Numbered from the stretch's first letter, positions 18,128 to 27,709 are shown. The stretch: DNA of 47,123 nucleotides from Candidatus Riflebacteria bacterium HGW-Riflebacteria-2 (GCA_002839435.1 PGYA01000035.1:1-47123), one strand, 5' to 3'. Notes: generated by a model not told the origin, from the letters alone. Numbers and translations are program-made.

Positions 18128-18159
18128 AATCCGCCCGGCTGAGGCAGCGCGGGCGGATT
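18128..18159 (-). terminator. Hairpin between ssnA and the histidine kinase
   Basis: Ten-base perfect arms AATCCGCCCG (18128-18137) and CGGGCGGATT (18150-18159) lie 8 bases beyond the ssnA stop. There is no clean T-run on the minus strand, so this may be a leaky terminator or an attenuator. It also sits just upstream of the kinase start codon and could limit its translation. Confidence 0.5.
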
Positions 18160-18167
18160 TATCCTTG

Positions 18168-19505
18168 TTAGAATCTATCCCAGAGGGAGCCAGCAAGCTC
18201 TCTGGACTTTGCACAGAGCTCTTCTTCTTCACCTTCTTCAAGGAAGGTGATAATGCCGTCATCCATCAGGGTTTTGCCCTGGCAGATGGTTGTCTGCACG
18301 CGACTGAACGGCAGCCCAAAAGTCAGATGGCCGAAGGTGTTGGCGGCAGTTAGCGGGGTGGGCGGCACGTAGTCCCAGACGACGAGGTCGGGAGCTGAGC
18401 CTTCTTCGATAGTGCCGATTTTCTTTTTGAAGAGCTTGCTGGCGAGGCGCGGGCCATTTACCGCGAACATGCGCCAGGCTTCGCCGTATATCTTGCGCGG
18501 GTCTCCGGCCTGATGTTTGTGCAACAGGTTGGCAACCATGAGGTCTTCGAGTGGTGAAGCCGACATACCGTCGGTGCCGAAACTGACGTTGATTTTTTCT
18601 TCGAGCATTCTTTCGAGAGGCGCACAGCCGACAGCATTGTTCATATTCGAGCGCGGGTTGTGAATGACATTGGTCTTGGTCAGGCCAAGGGTCTGAATGT
18701 CGGGGGTGTCACAGTGAACGCCGTGAACGAAAATGCTGTCAGGACCGGTAAGTTTGAAGCGGTGTAGACGATCGACGACTGAGCGGTAACCGCGGTTTAT
18801 AGCGTCCTCGTTATCGGCTTTGTCTTCGGCAACGTGAATATGAACACCGGTCTGCAGGGCTTTCATCAGTTCGGCGGCGCGTTCGAGACTTGTGTCAGAC
18901 AGGGTAAAGCTTGCATGCATGCCGATCATGGCATGAATATCAGATTCACTTTCGAGCTTGAGCCCTCTGATAAAATTGGCATTTTCGGTAAAACCTTCGT
19001 CGCATTTCTGGAAGCCGTCACGATCTGAGATTTCGTAGCACAGGCTGCCACGCAGGCCGCATTTGCGGAAAGCATCACGCAATACCGAAAGCGAGCCGGT
19101 AATGCAGTTCGGACTGGCATGATGGTCGATCAGAGTGGTAACCCCGTTGCGCACCGCATCGAGCAGCGGAATCAGTGCAGTCAGATAAAGGTCTTCTTTG
19201 GTCAGAGCCTTGTCGAGACGCCACCAGAGCCGCTCGAGAATTTCGACGAAGTTCGTCGGCGAAGCATCTTTCAATGCGATACCGCGGGCGAAGGTCGAAT
19301 AAAGATGCATATGGGTATTAACAATTCCGGGCATCAACACGCGTCCCTTAACATTTTTCATCTTGGCTTTGGGAAATCTCTGTTTGATTTCGTCAGTTGT
19401 ACCAATAGCGTGTATTTTCTTCTCGTCAAAAGCAACAGCACCGTTTTCGATGACTCTATGATTCTCACCGAGTGTTACAACCGTAGCGTTACCGATAATT
19501 TTCAT
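18168..19505 (-). CDS. ssnA: SsnA-family aminohydrolase
   Basis: A 445-residue metal-dependent amidohydrolase/deaminase of the SsnA group (E. coli SsnA is about 442). Visible features are the HxH metal pair H65/H67 in VNTHMHLYS, RLWWRLDKAL and TLIDHHASP (nearly identical to SsnA), then HIHVAEDK, FVHGVHC, NPRSNMNN and the metal aspartate in SFGTDGMS. ssnA lies in the ygeW-X-Y/ygfK cluster of E. coli and is needed for anaerobic urate use in gut bacteria. The presumed chemistry is hydrolytic deamination or ring opening of a purine-derived heterocycle. An AGAGG about 12 bases upstream is a weak ribosome site. It is preceded on the same strand by 8-oxoguanine deaminase across a 203-base repeat-filled gap. 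Confidence 0.9.
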   Translation of the reverse strand: MKIIGNATVVTLGENHRVIENGAVAFDEKKIHAIGTTDEIKQRFPKAKMKNVKGRVLMPGIVNTHMHLYSTFARGIALKDASPTNFVEILERLWWRLDKALTKEDLYLTALIPLLDAVRNGVTTLIDHHASPNCITGSLSVLRDAFRKCGLRGSLCYEISDRDGFQKCDEGFTENANFIRGLKLESESDIHAMIGMHASFTLSDTSLERAAELMKALQTGVHIHVAEDKADNEDAINRGYRSVVDRLHRFKLTGPDSIFVHGVHCDTPDIQTLGLTKTNVIHNPRSNMNNAVGCAPLERMLEEKINVSFGTDGMSASPLEDLMVANLLHKHQAGDPRKIYGEAWRMFAVNGPRLASKLFKKKIGTIEEGSAPDLVVWDYVPPTPLTAANTFGHLTFGLPFSRVQTTICQGKTLMDDGIITFLEEGEEEELCAKSRELAGSLWDRF

Positions 19506-19567
19506 CTTCTATCAACCTCTTTCTGAATATTGAATTGATTAACTTAGTTTGTACCTGCAACCTATGA

Positions 19568-19662
19568 GATTGCTTCGCTTCGCTCGCAATGACAGGTTTT
19601 TTTCGCTTCGCTCGGAATGTTCTTATTACCGTCATTGCGAAGGGCGAAGCCCTGAAGCAATC
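19568..19662. repeat. Cluster of GTCATTGCGAG-type repeats
   Basis: The gap between the two deaminase genes contains an inverted copy at 19568-19593 (GATTGCTTCGCTTCGCTCGC...), a partial copy at about 19601-19620 (TTCGCTTCGCTCGGAATG) and a direct copy at 19630-19662. These match the unit at 13952-13983. The pair facing each other could fold into a long hairpin in the transcript between the two genes. Confidence 0.65.
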
Positions 19663-19708
19663 TGCCGGTCGTCGAACAAATTCTTGCAGCAGATGATGAC
19701 ATAAACAT

Positions 19709-21076
19709 TCAGCCGTTGTAGATCTGCTGACTGCGTTCGTTCTGGTGCCTGATCAGTTCTTTCAACTCGGCATCGCTGAACCGCGTGAAACGGCCATTTT
19801 CGATCAGAGTTTCACCATGCACTATGCTGAGATCTACTGTATCAACGGCACAGAATACCAGGGCGGCCAGCGGGTCGGTAGAGCTGCCAGCCTGTCGCAG
19901 GCTGTCAAGTTTGAAGCCAACCAGATCAGCTTCGAAGCCCTTTGCCAGCAGGCCGATGTCGTCGCGCCCAAGCACTTTGGCGCCGCCGAGAGTGGCGACC
20001 CTGAGGGCATCACGTGCCGTGATGCAGTCGGCCGTTTTGAGCACACGCTGTAGCAGCATGCAGTTGCGCACTTCGAGCATCATGTTCGAACAGTCATTGC
20101 TGGCGCTGCCGTCTACGGCAAGACTCACCGGCACGTTGGCCCTGAGCATCTCGACGATTGGCGCGATACCAGAGGCCAGACGCATGTTACTGGTCGGACA
20201 GTGAGCGACACCACCCTGAGCTTTGCCCATGGCTACTACTTCTTCTGGCGACATGTGAACGCAGTGTGCATAAAAAGAGTTTTCGTCCATCCAGCCGAGG
20301 TCTTCCATGAGCTTGAAGGGGCGCACACCGAATTCTTTGATGCAGAATTCTTCTTCGTCTTTTGTCTCGGCGAGATGCGTGTGCGCCTTAAGCCCCTTGC
20401 TGTTTGCGTATTTTTTTGCTTCGATCATCAGTTCGCGGGTGACCGAGAAGGGCGAGCACGGAGCCACGATGATTCGTGTCATACCGCCACGCTGCGCTTC
20501 ATGCACCTTGCTGACGAGTTCGTCGGTTTCTTTCATGATAACGTCTTCGGTTTGCACTACCGTATCGGGTGGCAGGCCGCCGTCTTTCTTCGAGCGTGAC
20601 ATGCTGCCGCGGCAGAGATGGAAGCGCATGCCGGTCTTGCGGGCTGCTTCTACCTGCTGGTAATATAGGTTTGACTGCCCGTCAGGCACGAGATAGGAAT
20701 GATCTACTGCCGTGGTGCAGCCACTTTGCAGAAGTTCGAGCGTGGCGATAGTCGTGGCGAGACCAAAATCTTCTGGCTTAATGCGTGCCCACAGAGGATA
20801 GAGGCGAACCAGCCAGGTGAAAAGTTTGGCATCCTGAACCTTTGGAAAATTTCGCGTCAGGGTCTGGTAAAAATGATGGTGGGTATTGACCAGTCCGGGA
20901 ATAACGATCAGTTCCGACGCATCGATGTTGCGGGCGTCAGCGGACATTGGAGCTAGTTGCGCTGCATCGCCGACCGCTGTTATCTGAGAATTTTCGATCA
21001 GCAGAGACACGTTCTCTTTTACTTCGGAGTCGCCTCCGGCCCAGAAATATCTGGCGTTCTTAACGAAGGTTTTCAT
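19709..21076 (-). CDS. 8-oxoguanine deaminase
   Basis: A 455-residue amidohydrolase closely resembling characterised 8-oxoguanine deaminases, which convert 8-oxoguanine to uric acid and ammonia. Diagnostic stretches are GLVNTHHHFYQTLTR (metal ligands H66 and H68), SGCTTAVDHSYLVPDG, RGSMSRSKKDGGLPP, APCSPFSVT, HTHLAETKDEEEFC, CPTSNMRLASGI and the metal aspartate in AVDGSASNDCSN. Length is typical. AAGGAG lies 5 bases before ATG. It lies between the TPR protein (75 bases upstream) and ssnA on the same strand. Its presence is informative because its product, urate, is the entry substrate proposed for the other purine-cluster enzymes in this window. A related s-triazine hydrolase function is less likely. 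Confidence 0.9.
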   Translation of the reverse strand: MKTFVKNARYFWAGGDSEVKENVSLLIENSQITAVGDAAQLAPMSADARNIDASELIVIPGLVNTHHHFYQTLTRNFPKVQDAKLFTWLVRLYPLWARIKPEDFGLATTIATLELLQSGCTTAVDHSYLVPDGQSNLYYQQVEAARKTGMRFHLCRGSMSRSKKDGGLPPDTVVQTEDVIMKETDELVSKVHEAQRGGMTRIIVAPCSPFSVTRELMIEAKKYANSKGLKAHTHLAETKDEEEFCIKEFGVRPFKLMEDLGWMDENSFYAHCVHMSPEEVVAMGKAQGGVAHCPTSNMRLASGIAPIVEMLRANVPVSLAVDGSASNDCSNMMLEVRNCMLLQRVLKTADCITARDALRVATLGGAKVLGRDDIGLLAKGFEADLVGFKLDSLRQAGSSTDPLAALVFCAVDTVDLSIVHGETLIENGRFTRFSDAELKELIRHQNERSQQIYNG

Positions 21077-21151
21077 ACCTGCTCCTTGATTTCTTTTTTT
21101 ATATTACTATAGTCTGCCGGCTTGTCGCATCATTTTTGTAAGCAGGATGTA

Positions 21152-23887
21152 TCAGCCGGTAAAGGGTTTTCCGCAATTAATACAATAGTATTCTTTTATC
21201 GCATTAACAGTGTTGCAGTGCGGACAAGTTTTTTGCGGGCCACTTATCGGAGCCCGCGCCGGTGGAGTCGGTTTAATTCCAATATCGGGAAAGGGCGAGG
21301 AAGGCATTCCTGAATCTTCGCTGTCATTGCCGATACTTTCATAATCAGGCATTTCACCTGGAGGGGTGTTCCCGATGCTTTCGTAATCTGGCATCCCGCC
21401 AGAATTATCGTTTCCTATATTGCCATAGTCAGGTAATCCTCCGGGAGTGTCGTTTCCAATGTTTTCGTAATCGGGCATACCACCTGGCGTATCATTGCCG
21501 ATGCTGGCATAATCTGGCATTGATCCAGTCGAAACGTTGGCCGGCCGGGTTGCTTTTGTGCTTTCTCTGCCTGGTTGGCCGGAAAAGGCCGGTTCGGCCG
21601 GGAAGCGTGCGGTCGCCATTTCCCGCCACCTTTCAGCTTCCTGTGGGTTGTCGAGGCGGTAACAGGTTTCGATAATTTCTACATAATAGCCAGGAACATC
21701 AGGAGCAATCTTGATGGCGCGTTCGAGTATCTTGAACGACTGCTGCGAATATACCTGGCGCTTTATGTAGAGATCGGCGAGGTAGATAACAGCTTCACTG
21801 TCGGAAGGATTTAGCGAAATTGCCTTGAGAATGAAGTCTTGAGCCATTTTGTGATCGGCCTGCTGCTTTATATAGGCGTAGGCGAGATAATTTATGACAT
21901 CCTTACGCGTTTCGTCGATTTTAAGCAGACCCTGAATATGCTCAAGGCCGGTCGGGGTAGTATCTTCAAGGAGCAGGCAGGCTTCTCCAGCGATTCTTCT
22001 GGCGTTGGGGTTGCGACTGTCTTTTTTGAGTAAGGCTGAAACTAGCTCGTAGGCGCGCTGTGAGTTGCCGGTGCGTAGAAGTGCCTCGGCCAGCATTACC
22101 GCCACCTGTTTCGGGTTGGGCGTGTCTTCCTTATCATAGCGTTCCTGTAGAAAGGCAATGTTGGCTTCGTATTCGCCACTTTCCTTGATACTTTCGATTT
22201 TTTTGAGTTTGCTGGAGGTTTTCCAGTTGGCAAGTATTTCCTTGCCGGCTTTTATGGCAGGAAAAAGCATGACCAGGAGCAGAATGTAGATGCCTATCTG
22301 AACCTTATACAGGTAGATCCAGAATCGAGTAGTGTTCACATCAGATCTGAACCCGGATCTGAGCTTGCCAAAATGTTCGAGCGCGAGCGCGTTATCGCCG
22401 CTATGGTAAGCTGCCATGCCTTTTACATAGTTATATAAGTCTTTATGCTCATCTTCAGTCTCTATGTAGCGTAGTGCTTCGCGCGCCTCATCATATTTTT
22501 CCAGGCGCAGACAGGTTTCGGCAAACTGAGGCGCTACGGCTTTGCGGTGTTCCTCGTAGTCGGCAAGAAGTTTTTTGCCTGCCGTATAGGCTTCGGTGAA
22601 CTTATTGACCTTGAAATCATTGTCAAAAGCGGCAAAGCTTACCTGAAAGCTGTCCTGGCGGGCTTTAACCTGAACTGATTTTTTTCTGAGCTCGACGATT
22701 TTTTGAGGAATTTCCTTGTCTTCAGGCCTTATTTTTAGAGCATTTTCGTAATCGCTGATGGCTATGTCAAAGCTTCCGCGCTTTTCTTTCTCACGGGCTT
22801 CCTTGATGAAATTGTCGAAGCGCCGGTTAAGTTCTATCAGCTTTTTCTTTTCCTCTATCTGGGCTACATTCACTCTAGCTTTTTCAGCGCGATCTTTCTC
22901 TACCTGGGTGGTAATCTTCTTAAGCCTGGTGCTGACTTCTTCTTCTGCGGGATACGCCGCCGCGAGTTCCTGCAGTTCTCCAAGAGCTTCTTCAAATTTG
23001 CCGGCTCTGCTCAGATCGTCAGACCTGGCAAGAGATTGCTTGAGTTTGGCTTCCCGTTCAATTCTTTCTTTTTTTTCAGCTATTTCGCCAACTCTGGCGC
23101 CTGGCATTTTTTCGGCTTCGTTAAGTAATTCGAGTGCTTTGCCGTAGTTGCCTTCATTGTAATATTTTTCAGCCGCCTCAACGACTTTCTGGCGTTCCTG
23201 TTCTGATTTGTTGCGGATTTCGCGGCGCATGGCAAACAGTTCGTCATTGGCGTGCCTGATTCGGCTGGCAGCATTCAGAAACTTTTCGGCACTGGCAAAA
23301 TCGTTTTCGCGATAAAAAGCCCGGCTGACAATTATCAGGGCGGCCTGTAGATTCTTGTCGTCGGCCTGCTCAAGGGCGATAGCGTTACCCTTGATGATCA
23401 GATCGCCTTCCTGCTTGATTTTTTCGAATTCATTGTTCTTCCACCAGTTTTCAAGCAGAGTCTGCCATATCTTTGTACCGCTGGGATATGCACGGCAGGC
23501 TTTGAGAAGGTATTCATTCATTTCAGCTGGTCTGCCGGCGTTTTGTGCGTCTTTTGCCATATTGATATACAGGGCGCCAAGTGCTTTTTGAATATCTGTC
23601 TCCTGGTTGTTAAGCTGATGCGCTTTTACCAGAAAGCTCTCGGCTTCGACAGGTTTTTTCTGCCTGAGCAAAACTGTCCCGGCGAGGTAGAATGGTTCCC
23701 AGTTGTCGGGTTCTAGCTGGGTTGCCTGCTTAAGCAGCGCCATAGCCTGATCATACTGGAAAAGTGCAATATGATCGCGTGCTTTTTTGGTGACGGATTC
23801 TGTCGCGCCCTGTGCCAGCAATACTGCTGAGAGGCAGCAATAGAACAGCACAGCAATAATAAGCCTGATTGATATAGATTTTTTCAT
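21152..23887 (-). CDS. Membrane TPR protein with 13-residue repeats and zinc ribbon
   Basis: A 911-residue protein. A signal peptide or anchor (residues 5-26) is followed by about 490 residues of TPR and coiled-coil helices with long Lys/Glu-rich stretches (about 215-370). A transmembrane segment at about 525-545 (IYILLLVMLFPAIKAG) comes next, then a second TPR array to about 765 (ALRTGNSQRAYELVSALLKK). A low-complexity linker at 790-855 has five copies of MPDYESIGND(TPGG). A C-terminal zinc ribbon has C888, C891, C902 and C905. The topology is probably extracytoplasmic N-terminal TPRs and cytoplasmic C-terminal TPRs plus zinc ribbon. No catalytic motif is seen; a scaffold spanning the membrane is inferred. 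There is no strong ribosome site before the ATG. I do not recognise a named family. Confidence 0.8.
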   Translation of the reverse strand: MKKSISIRLIIAVLFYCCLSAVLLAQGATESVTKKARDHIALFQYDQAMALLKQATQLEPDNWEPFYLAGTVLLRQKKPVEAESFLVKAHQLNNQETDIQKALGALYINMAKDAQNAGRPAEMNEYLLKACRAYPSGTKIWQTLLENWWKNNEFEKIKQEGDLIIKGNAIALEQADDKNLQAALIIVSRAFYRENDFASAEKFLNAASRIRHANDELFAMRREIRNKSEQERQKVVEAAEKYYNEGNYGKALELLNEAEKMPGARVGEIAEKKERIEREAKLKQSLARSDDLSRAGKFEEALGELQELAAAYPAEEEVSTRLKKITTQVEKDRAEKARVNVAQIEEKKKLIELNRRFDNFIKEAREKEKRGSFDIAISDYENALKIRPEDKEIPQKIVELRKKSVQVKARQDSFQVSFAAFDNDFKVNKFTEAYTAGKKLLADYEEHRKAVAPQFAETCLRLEKYDEAREALRYIETEDEHKDLYNYVKGMAAYHSGDNALALEHFGKLRSGFRSDVNTTRFWIYLYKVQIGIYILLLVMLFPAIKAGKEILANWKTSSKLKKIESIKESGEYEANIAFLQERYDKEDTPNPKQVAVMLAEALLRTGNSQRAYELVSALLKKDSRNPNARRIAGEACLLLEDTTPTGLEHIQGLLKIDETRKDVINYLAYAYIKQQADHKMAQDFILKAISLNPSDSEAVIYLADLYIKRQVYSQQSFKILERAIKIAPDVPGYYVEIIETCYRLDNPQEAERWREMATARFPAEPAFSGQPGRESTKATRPANVSTGSMPDYASIGNDTPGGMPDYENIGNDTPGGLPDYGNIGNDNSGGMPDYESIGNTPPGEMPDYESIGNDSEDSGMPSSPFPDIGIKPTPPARAPISGPQKTCPHCNTVNAIKEYYCINCGKPFTG
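21323..21520 (-). repeat. Five tandem 39-base units encoding a 13-residue repeat
   Basis: Inside the TPR-protein gene, five units of about 39 bases encode MPDY(A/E/G)(S/N)IGN followed by a short Asp/Pro/Gly linker. The DNA copies differ at many third positions while the peptide is kept, which points to selection on the protein. Confidence 0.8.
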
Positions 23888-24010
23888 TTTTGAACCGTTA
23901 TTCAGCCATATAGAATAACTTTTTCCAGCATGATAAGTAAATAAAAATTTGAACCAGCGGCAGATCTTGTGTTAAATTACACCGTCACAAAGTTCTCAGG
24001 CAAATAAACA

Positions 24011-24039
24011 TTGACTTGCCATCACTGCTTGAATATAAT
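24011..24039 (+). promoter_or_regulatory. Predicted promoter of secDF
   Basis: TTGACT (24011-24016) and TATAAT (24034-24039) with a 17-base spacer. Transcription would start near 24046, giving a 36-base leader that holds the AAGGGAG ribosome site of secD. Confidence 0.7.
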
Positions 24040-24081
24040 ACGTGTCTACTTTGGTCGACCTCAGCAAGGGAGTTTCTGTAA

Positions 24082-25764
24082 ATGAAGAGTAAACATAGTG
24101 TCAAAATCATTGTAGTATTAGCAGTATTGTTGTTCTCTCTGTTCTATACGCTGCCATCTACAAAAATGTGGGACAATGCATTTGGAACCATTTCCCCGGC
24201 CGAACAGAACGCTGTTCCACAGCGCCTGCTCGAATTTACCTCGGGCAGTGACGGCGCGTCAGCACTGATCAAGTTTCAGGTTGACCGCATGGCTGAAATT
24301 TTCAATCTTCCCAAGAACCCGGCCCGCCCCGATGACGTTCTCAACAATGTAGTTGACACTGCCAGAAAAGCCTTGGTCGACATGGGTGCAGAAGCCCGTG
24401 TCTTCAACCCTGATTATGCCAATGGCAACGTATCGCTGAGAATTGCCGGCAAGAGCAAAGAAGAGGCTCAGGCCCTTCTTGGTGCCGCAAACCTCTATTC
24501 AAAGCTGCCCCTGGTTATCACTTCTCTCTTCCCGAGATCGAGAATTACCCTTGGTCTTGACCTCAAGGGTGGTATCGATCTTGTTTATCAGGTTGACCTC
24601 GAATCGATTCAGGAAAACGACAGCATTACCGATGCCGTTAGTCGTTCGGTCGAAATTATCAGAAACCGCATCGATATGTACGGCATTGCCGAACCCAGCA
24701 TCAAGGCCCAGGATGGCAACCGCATCAGAATTCAGCTTCCCGGCGTAAAAGATCCGGAAAGAGTTAAGCAGCTGATTCAGAACACTGCCATGCTGCAGTT
24801 CCACATGGTGAAAGACCAGGCCCTGACTGCTGCTCAGCTTGAACCGATCAGCCCCGATGGCGAAATCGTGCTGATGCAGCCGGGAACTCCCCGTCAGCAG
24901 GCAATGTGGTTTAAACTTGTTCGCCGCCCGGAAGTAACTGGCCGCGACCTCAAGTTCGCCAAAGTTTCGTTCGACGAAATGGGCGCTCCGATAGTTCACC
25001 TTGAATTTAACGCCGAAGGCGCTGCCAAGTTCGCACAGGTTACCGGCTCACACATTGGTGAGCAGCTGGCCATCGTTCTTGACAATAAAGTACACAGCGC
25101 TCCGGTTATTCAGTCTCGTATTACTGGTGGCATGGCACAGATCACCGGCCGTTTCAGCCTTGAAGAAGCCCAGAACCTTGCTATCGTGCTGCGGGCCGGC
25201 GCACTCCCTGCCAGCCTGATCGCTCTTGAAAGCAGAGTGGTTGGTCCAACTCTTGGCCAGGAATCGATTAAGGCCGGCTGGAGTGCTGGTATTATCGGCG
25301 CTCTTCTCGTTCTCCTGTTCATGGCATTCTTCTATAAGTTCTGCGGCTTTCTCGCTGACCTGGCAGTTATCTTCAATACATTGATCATCTTTGGTGTTCT
25401 TGTGTTTTTCGGTGGCACACTGACCCTGCCTGGCATTGCCGGTCTAATTTTGACTCTCGGTTTTGCAGTCGATGCCAACGTAATCATCTTCGAACGCATC
25501 AAGGAAGAATTCCGCTCCGGTAAAACGGTTCGGGCTTCGATCAACGCCGGATTTGACCGGGCGTTTTCCTGTATCATCGACTCTAACGTTACTACCCTGC
25601 TTACTGTTGCAATTCTCTACATATTTGGCTCGGGCCCGATTCGCGGCTTTGCCACCACATTGGGAATTGGTCTTATCGCCAACGTTTTTACCGCCATCAT
25701 CTGCGTAAAACTGGCTCTTGACCTTTTCTACAGCGGCGACCGTGCCAAGACTCTCAGCATTTAA
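24082..25764 (+). CDS. secD: Protein translocase subunit SecD
   Basis: A 560-residue polytopic membrane protein of the RND superfamily that, with SecF, uses the proton gradient to pull proteins across during Sec export. An N-terminal transmembrane segment (8-25) is followed by the signature GLDLKGGIDLVYQVDL near 156, the large P1 head region, and a five-helix membrane block from about 395 with GFAVDANVIIFERIKEE near 459. Length is close to typical for SecD, though shorter than E. coli (615). AAGGGAG precedes ATG by 9 bases. secF follows 20 bases downstream, as usual. yajC is not adjacent. The strong own promoter marks the start of the operon. Confidence 0.96.
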   Translation: MKSKHSVKIIVVLAVLLFSLFYTLPSTKMWDNAFGTISPAEQNAVPQRLLEFTSGSDGASALIKFQVDRMAEIFNLPKNPARPDDVLNNVVDTARKALVDMGAEARVFNPDYANGNVSLRIAGKSKEEAQALLGAANLYSKLPLVITSLFPRSRITLGLDLKGGIDLVYQVDLESIQENDSITDAVSRSVEIIRNRIDMYGIAEPSIKAQDGNRIRIQLPGVKDPERVKQLIQNTAMLQFHMVKDQALTAAQLEPISPDGEIVLMQPGTPRQQAMWFKLVRRPEVTGRDLKFAKVSFDEMGAPIVHLEFNAEGAAKFAQVTGSHIGEQLAIVLDNKVHSAPVIQSRITGGMAQITGRFSLEEAQNLAIVLRAGALPASLIALESRVVGPTLGQESIKAGWSAGIIGALLVLLFMAFFYKFCGFLADLAVIFNTLIIFGVLVFFGGTLTLPGIAGLILTLGFAVDANVIIFERIKEEFRSGKTVRASINAGFDRAFSCIIDSNVTTLLTVAILYIFGSGPIRGFATTLGIGLIANVFTAIICVKLALDLFYSGDRAKTLSI

Positions 25765-25784
25765 TCAAGGAAGGGTATAAAGAT

Positions 25785-26702
25785 ATGACTTTTCAGTTCA
25801 TGAAAAACAGATATACATTTTTTGGCTTCTCGATCACGCTGATCGTGATCTCGATACTGCTGTTGGCGGTAAAAGGCCTCAATTATGGCATCGACTTCAA
25901 GGGTGGCAGCATTCTGCACGTGCGCTTTGTCGATGAATCAAACGAAAGCAAGATAAGAGACCACTTCAGACAGATTGCCAAGGATCGCGAACTTTATTTT
26001 ACTGCCGATCAGATTGTCGTTCAGTCGGTAGCCGGCGGTCAGAATCGCGAATACATCATTCAGTATCCGGCAGCTCCGATGGATACCGCAAAAAATGCTG
26101 AAGTTCACGACTACATTCTTTCTGATCTCAAGCGATTAGCTCCCTTCTCAGACGAAGCCCTCGAAGTTTCAAATGTCGGTCCCACCATTGGTGACGAACT
26201 CAAAAAACAGGGTCTGCAGGCTGCCGTACTTTCGGTTGTCGGCATTCTGCTTTATCTCGCCTACCGCTTTGAATTTCAGTCGGCGACCGGCGCGATCATA
26301 GCTCTTGTGCATGACCTGATGATAGTTCTCGGCGCGATTTCTCTCATCGGTCTCGAATTCGATGTAACAGTTCTGGCGGCTGTTCTCACTCTGCTTGGTT
26401 ACTCGGTCAACGACTCGATCGTTGTTCTCGACCGCATACGCGAAAACCGCAAGATCACCAAAGAAACCAGTTTCGCTGCGGTAATCGACTCATCTATCAA
26501 TCAGACGCTTGGCAGAACGTTGAATACATCTATTACCACCCTGCTTGCCCTCTTCTCTCTTCTTATTCTCGGCGGTATCTCGATCAAGGGTTTCGCAATT
26601 ACACTTACCATTGGCTGTATCGTTGGTACATATTCTTCGATCTTTATCGCCAGCCCGGTTCTTTTTGAAATGACCGGCGATAAGATGGGCAGAAACAAAT
26701 AA
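25785..26702 (+). CDS. secF: Protein translocase subunit SecF
   Basis: A 305-residue partner of SecD. The first transmembrane helix (14-32) is followed by GIDFKGGSILHVRF near 35, the small periplasmic domain and a C-terminal membrane block containing GYSVNDSIVVLDRIREN near 205, the SecF counterpart of the SecD motif. AAGGAAGG lies about 10 bases before the ATG. It ends just before an intrinsic terminator, so secD and secF form a two-gene unit with possible read-through into dtd. Confidence 0.96.
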   Translation: MTFQFMKNRYTFFGFSITLIVISILLLAVKGLNYGIDFKGGSILHVRFVDESNESKIRDHFRQIAKDRELYFTADQIVVQSVAGGQNREYIIQYPAAPMDTAKNAEVHDYILSDLKRLAPFSDEALEVSNVGPTIGDELKKQGLQAAVLSVVGILLYLAYRFEFQSATGAIIALVHDLMIVLGAISLIGLEFDVTVLAAVLTLLGYSVNDSIVVLDRIRENRKITKETSFAAVIDSSINQTLGRTLNTSITTLLALFSLLILGGISIKGFAITLTIGCIVGTYSSIFIASPVLFEMTGDKMGRNK

Positions 26703-26726
26703 CAGACTTTTTTGATGAATGCACAG

Positions 26727-26749
26727 GCGCCCGTTTTCGGGCGCTTTTT
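26727..26749 (+). terminator. Terminator after secF
   Basis: Arms GCGCCCG (26727-26733) and CGGGCGC (26738-26744) with a TTTT loop are followed by five T. It ends only 4 bases before the ribosome-binding GGAGG of dtd, so dtd expression depends on read-through or on a promoter I cannot see. Confidence 0.85.
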
Positions 26750-26763
26750 GCTTGGAGGGAAAG

Positions 26764-27213
26764 ATGAAAGCAGTTATACAGAGAGTTAAGAGCGCCTGCT
26801 TAAGCGTCGAAGGTAAACTCGTGTCAGAAATTGGCGATGGTATGGTCTGCTATCTTGGCGTAGGCAAGGGCGACACGGATGATGATCTGCGCTGGCTCGT
26901 AAAAAAAACAGCTGGTCTGCGCATTTTTCCAGATGGCGAGGGCAGGATGAATCTTTCGCTGCTCGACTGCGGATTCGAAATCCTTGTTGTCTCACAGTTC
27001 ACGCTTTATGGCAATGTTAAAAAGGGCTTCAGGCCGAGCTTTATCGAAGCCGAAGATCCCGAATCGGCGCGCCTGATGTATGAACGATTCTGTTCTGAGC
27101 TTGCCGCGACCGGGTTAAAAAAAGTCGCAACAGGTATCTTTGCCGCTGATATGCTGATTGAACAAGTAAACAACGGCCCGGTAACTATTGTGCTCGATTC
27201 AAAACAGCCCTGA
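26764..27213 (+). CDS. dtd: D-aminoacyl-tRNA deacylase
   Basis: A 149-residue cytoplasmic enzyme that removes D-amino acids (and glycine from tRNA-Ala) from mischarged tRNA. Both active-site motifs are visible: SQFTLYGNVKKGFRPSF near residues 78-94 and the Gly-cisPro motif in NNGPVTIVLDS near the C-terminus. Length is typical. I choose ATG 26764, which begins with the conserved MKAVIQRV and has GGAGG just upstream, over an in-frame start 45 bases earlier that would be translated through the secF terminator. The usual SQFTLYGD/KGRRPSF wording is slightly varied (N for D, F for R). Confidence 0.94.
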   Translation: MKAVIQRVKSACLSVEGKLVSEIGDGMVCYLGVGKGDTDDDLRWLVKKTAGLRIFPDGEGRMNLSLLDCGFEILVVSQFTLYGNVKKGFRPSFIEAEDPESARLMYERFCSELAATGLKKVATGIFAADMLIEQVNNGPVTIVLDSKQP

Positions 27214-27286
27214 TAAAAATTGTCTCTGTTTTTGAGTCGAGAGCATGCTTTAATGCAGGCGTATCACACAATGCCATGTTGAACAA

Positions 27287-27709
27287 TCAGACGCCGGGGA
27301 AGAGTTTTTTCTTTAGTTTGAGCAGGTGTTTGAAGCGGGTATTATTCTCAGGTGTTTCGCCGTCTTCGATTAGTTGGAGCCTGAAACCTGTTTCGACTCT
27401 GACAAAAACTTCGGGGTCGATAAAAATGTAGCCGGGCTTGACCTTATAGGTGAGCGCCAGTTCCAGCAGAAAATCACGGTCGAATTCTTCGAGGCCTTTC
27501 TGCAATCTGGCTGAGTCGATAAATTCCATATCTTTGGCTGGAATCGATTCGAAAGGGTTGGCAGAAGCACGCCGGCTGTTGATGAAAAAGATGAATATTA
27601 CGAGAGCACTAACTGGTAAAATCAGCATCAGAATTATCTCGGCTTCGTAATTAGATTCGCTGAAGAATTCGCTGAGATTGCGCAGAAACTCACGACCGCT
27701 GATTTTCAT
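27287..27709 (-). CDS. Small single-pass membrane protein of the HEAT operon
   Basis: A 140-residue protein of unknown function with one transmembrane helix at about 25-43 (IILMLILPVSALVIFIFFI) and a soluble C-terminal part rich in charged residues (RLQKGLEEFDRDFLLELALTYKVKPGYIF). Its ATG overlaps the TAA stop of the upstream HEAT-repeat gene by one base (TAATG), a sign of translational coupling. The soluble part faintly resembles the helical segment that precedes PilZ domains in some flagellar-brake-type proteins, but no PilZ motif is present. It is the last gene of a three-gene operon and may anchor the HEAT proteins at the membrane (inference). Confidence 0.75.
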   Translation of the reverse strand: MKISGREFLRNLSEFFSESNYEAEIILMLILPVSALVIFIFFINSRRASANPFESIPAKDMEFIDSARLQKGLEEFDRDFLLELALTYKVKPGYIFIDPEVFVRVETGFRLQLIEDGETPENNTRFKHLLKLKKKLFPGV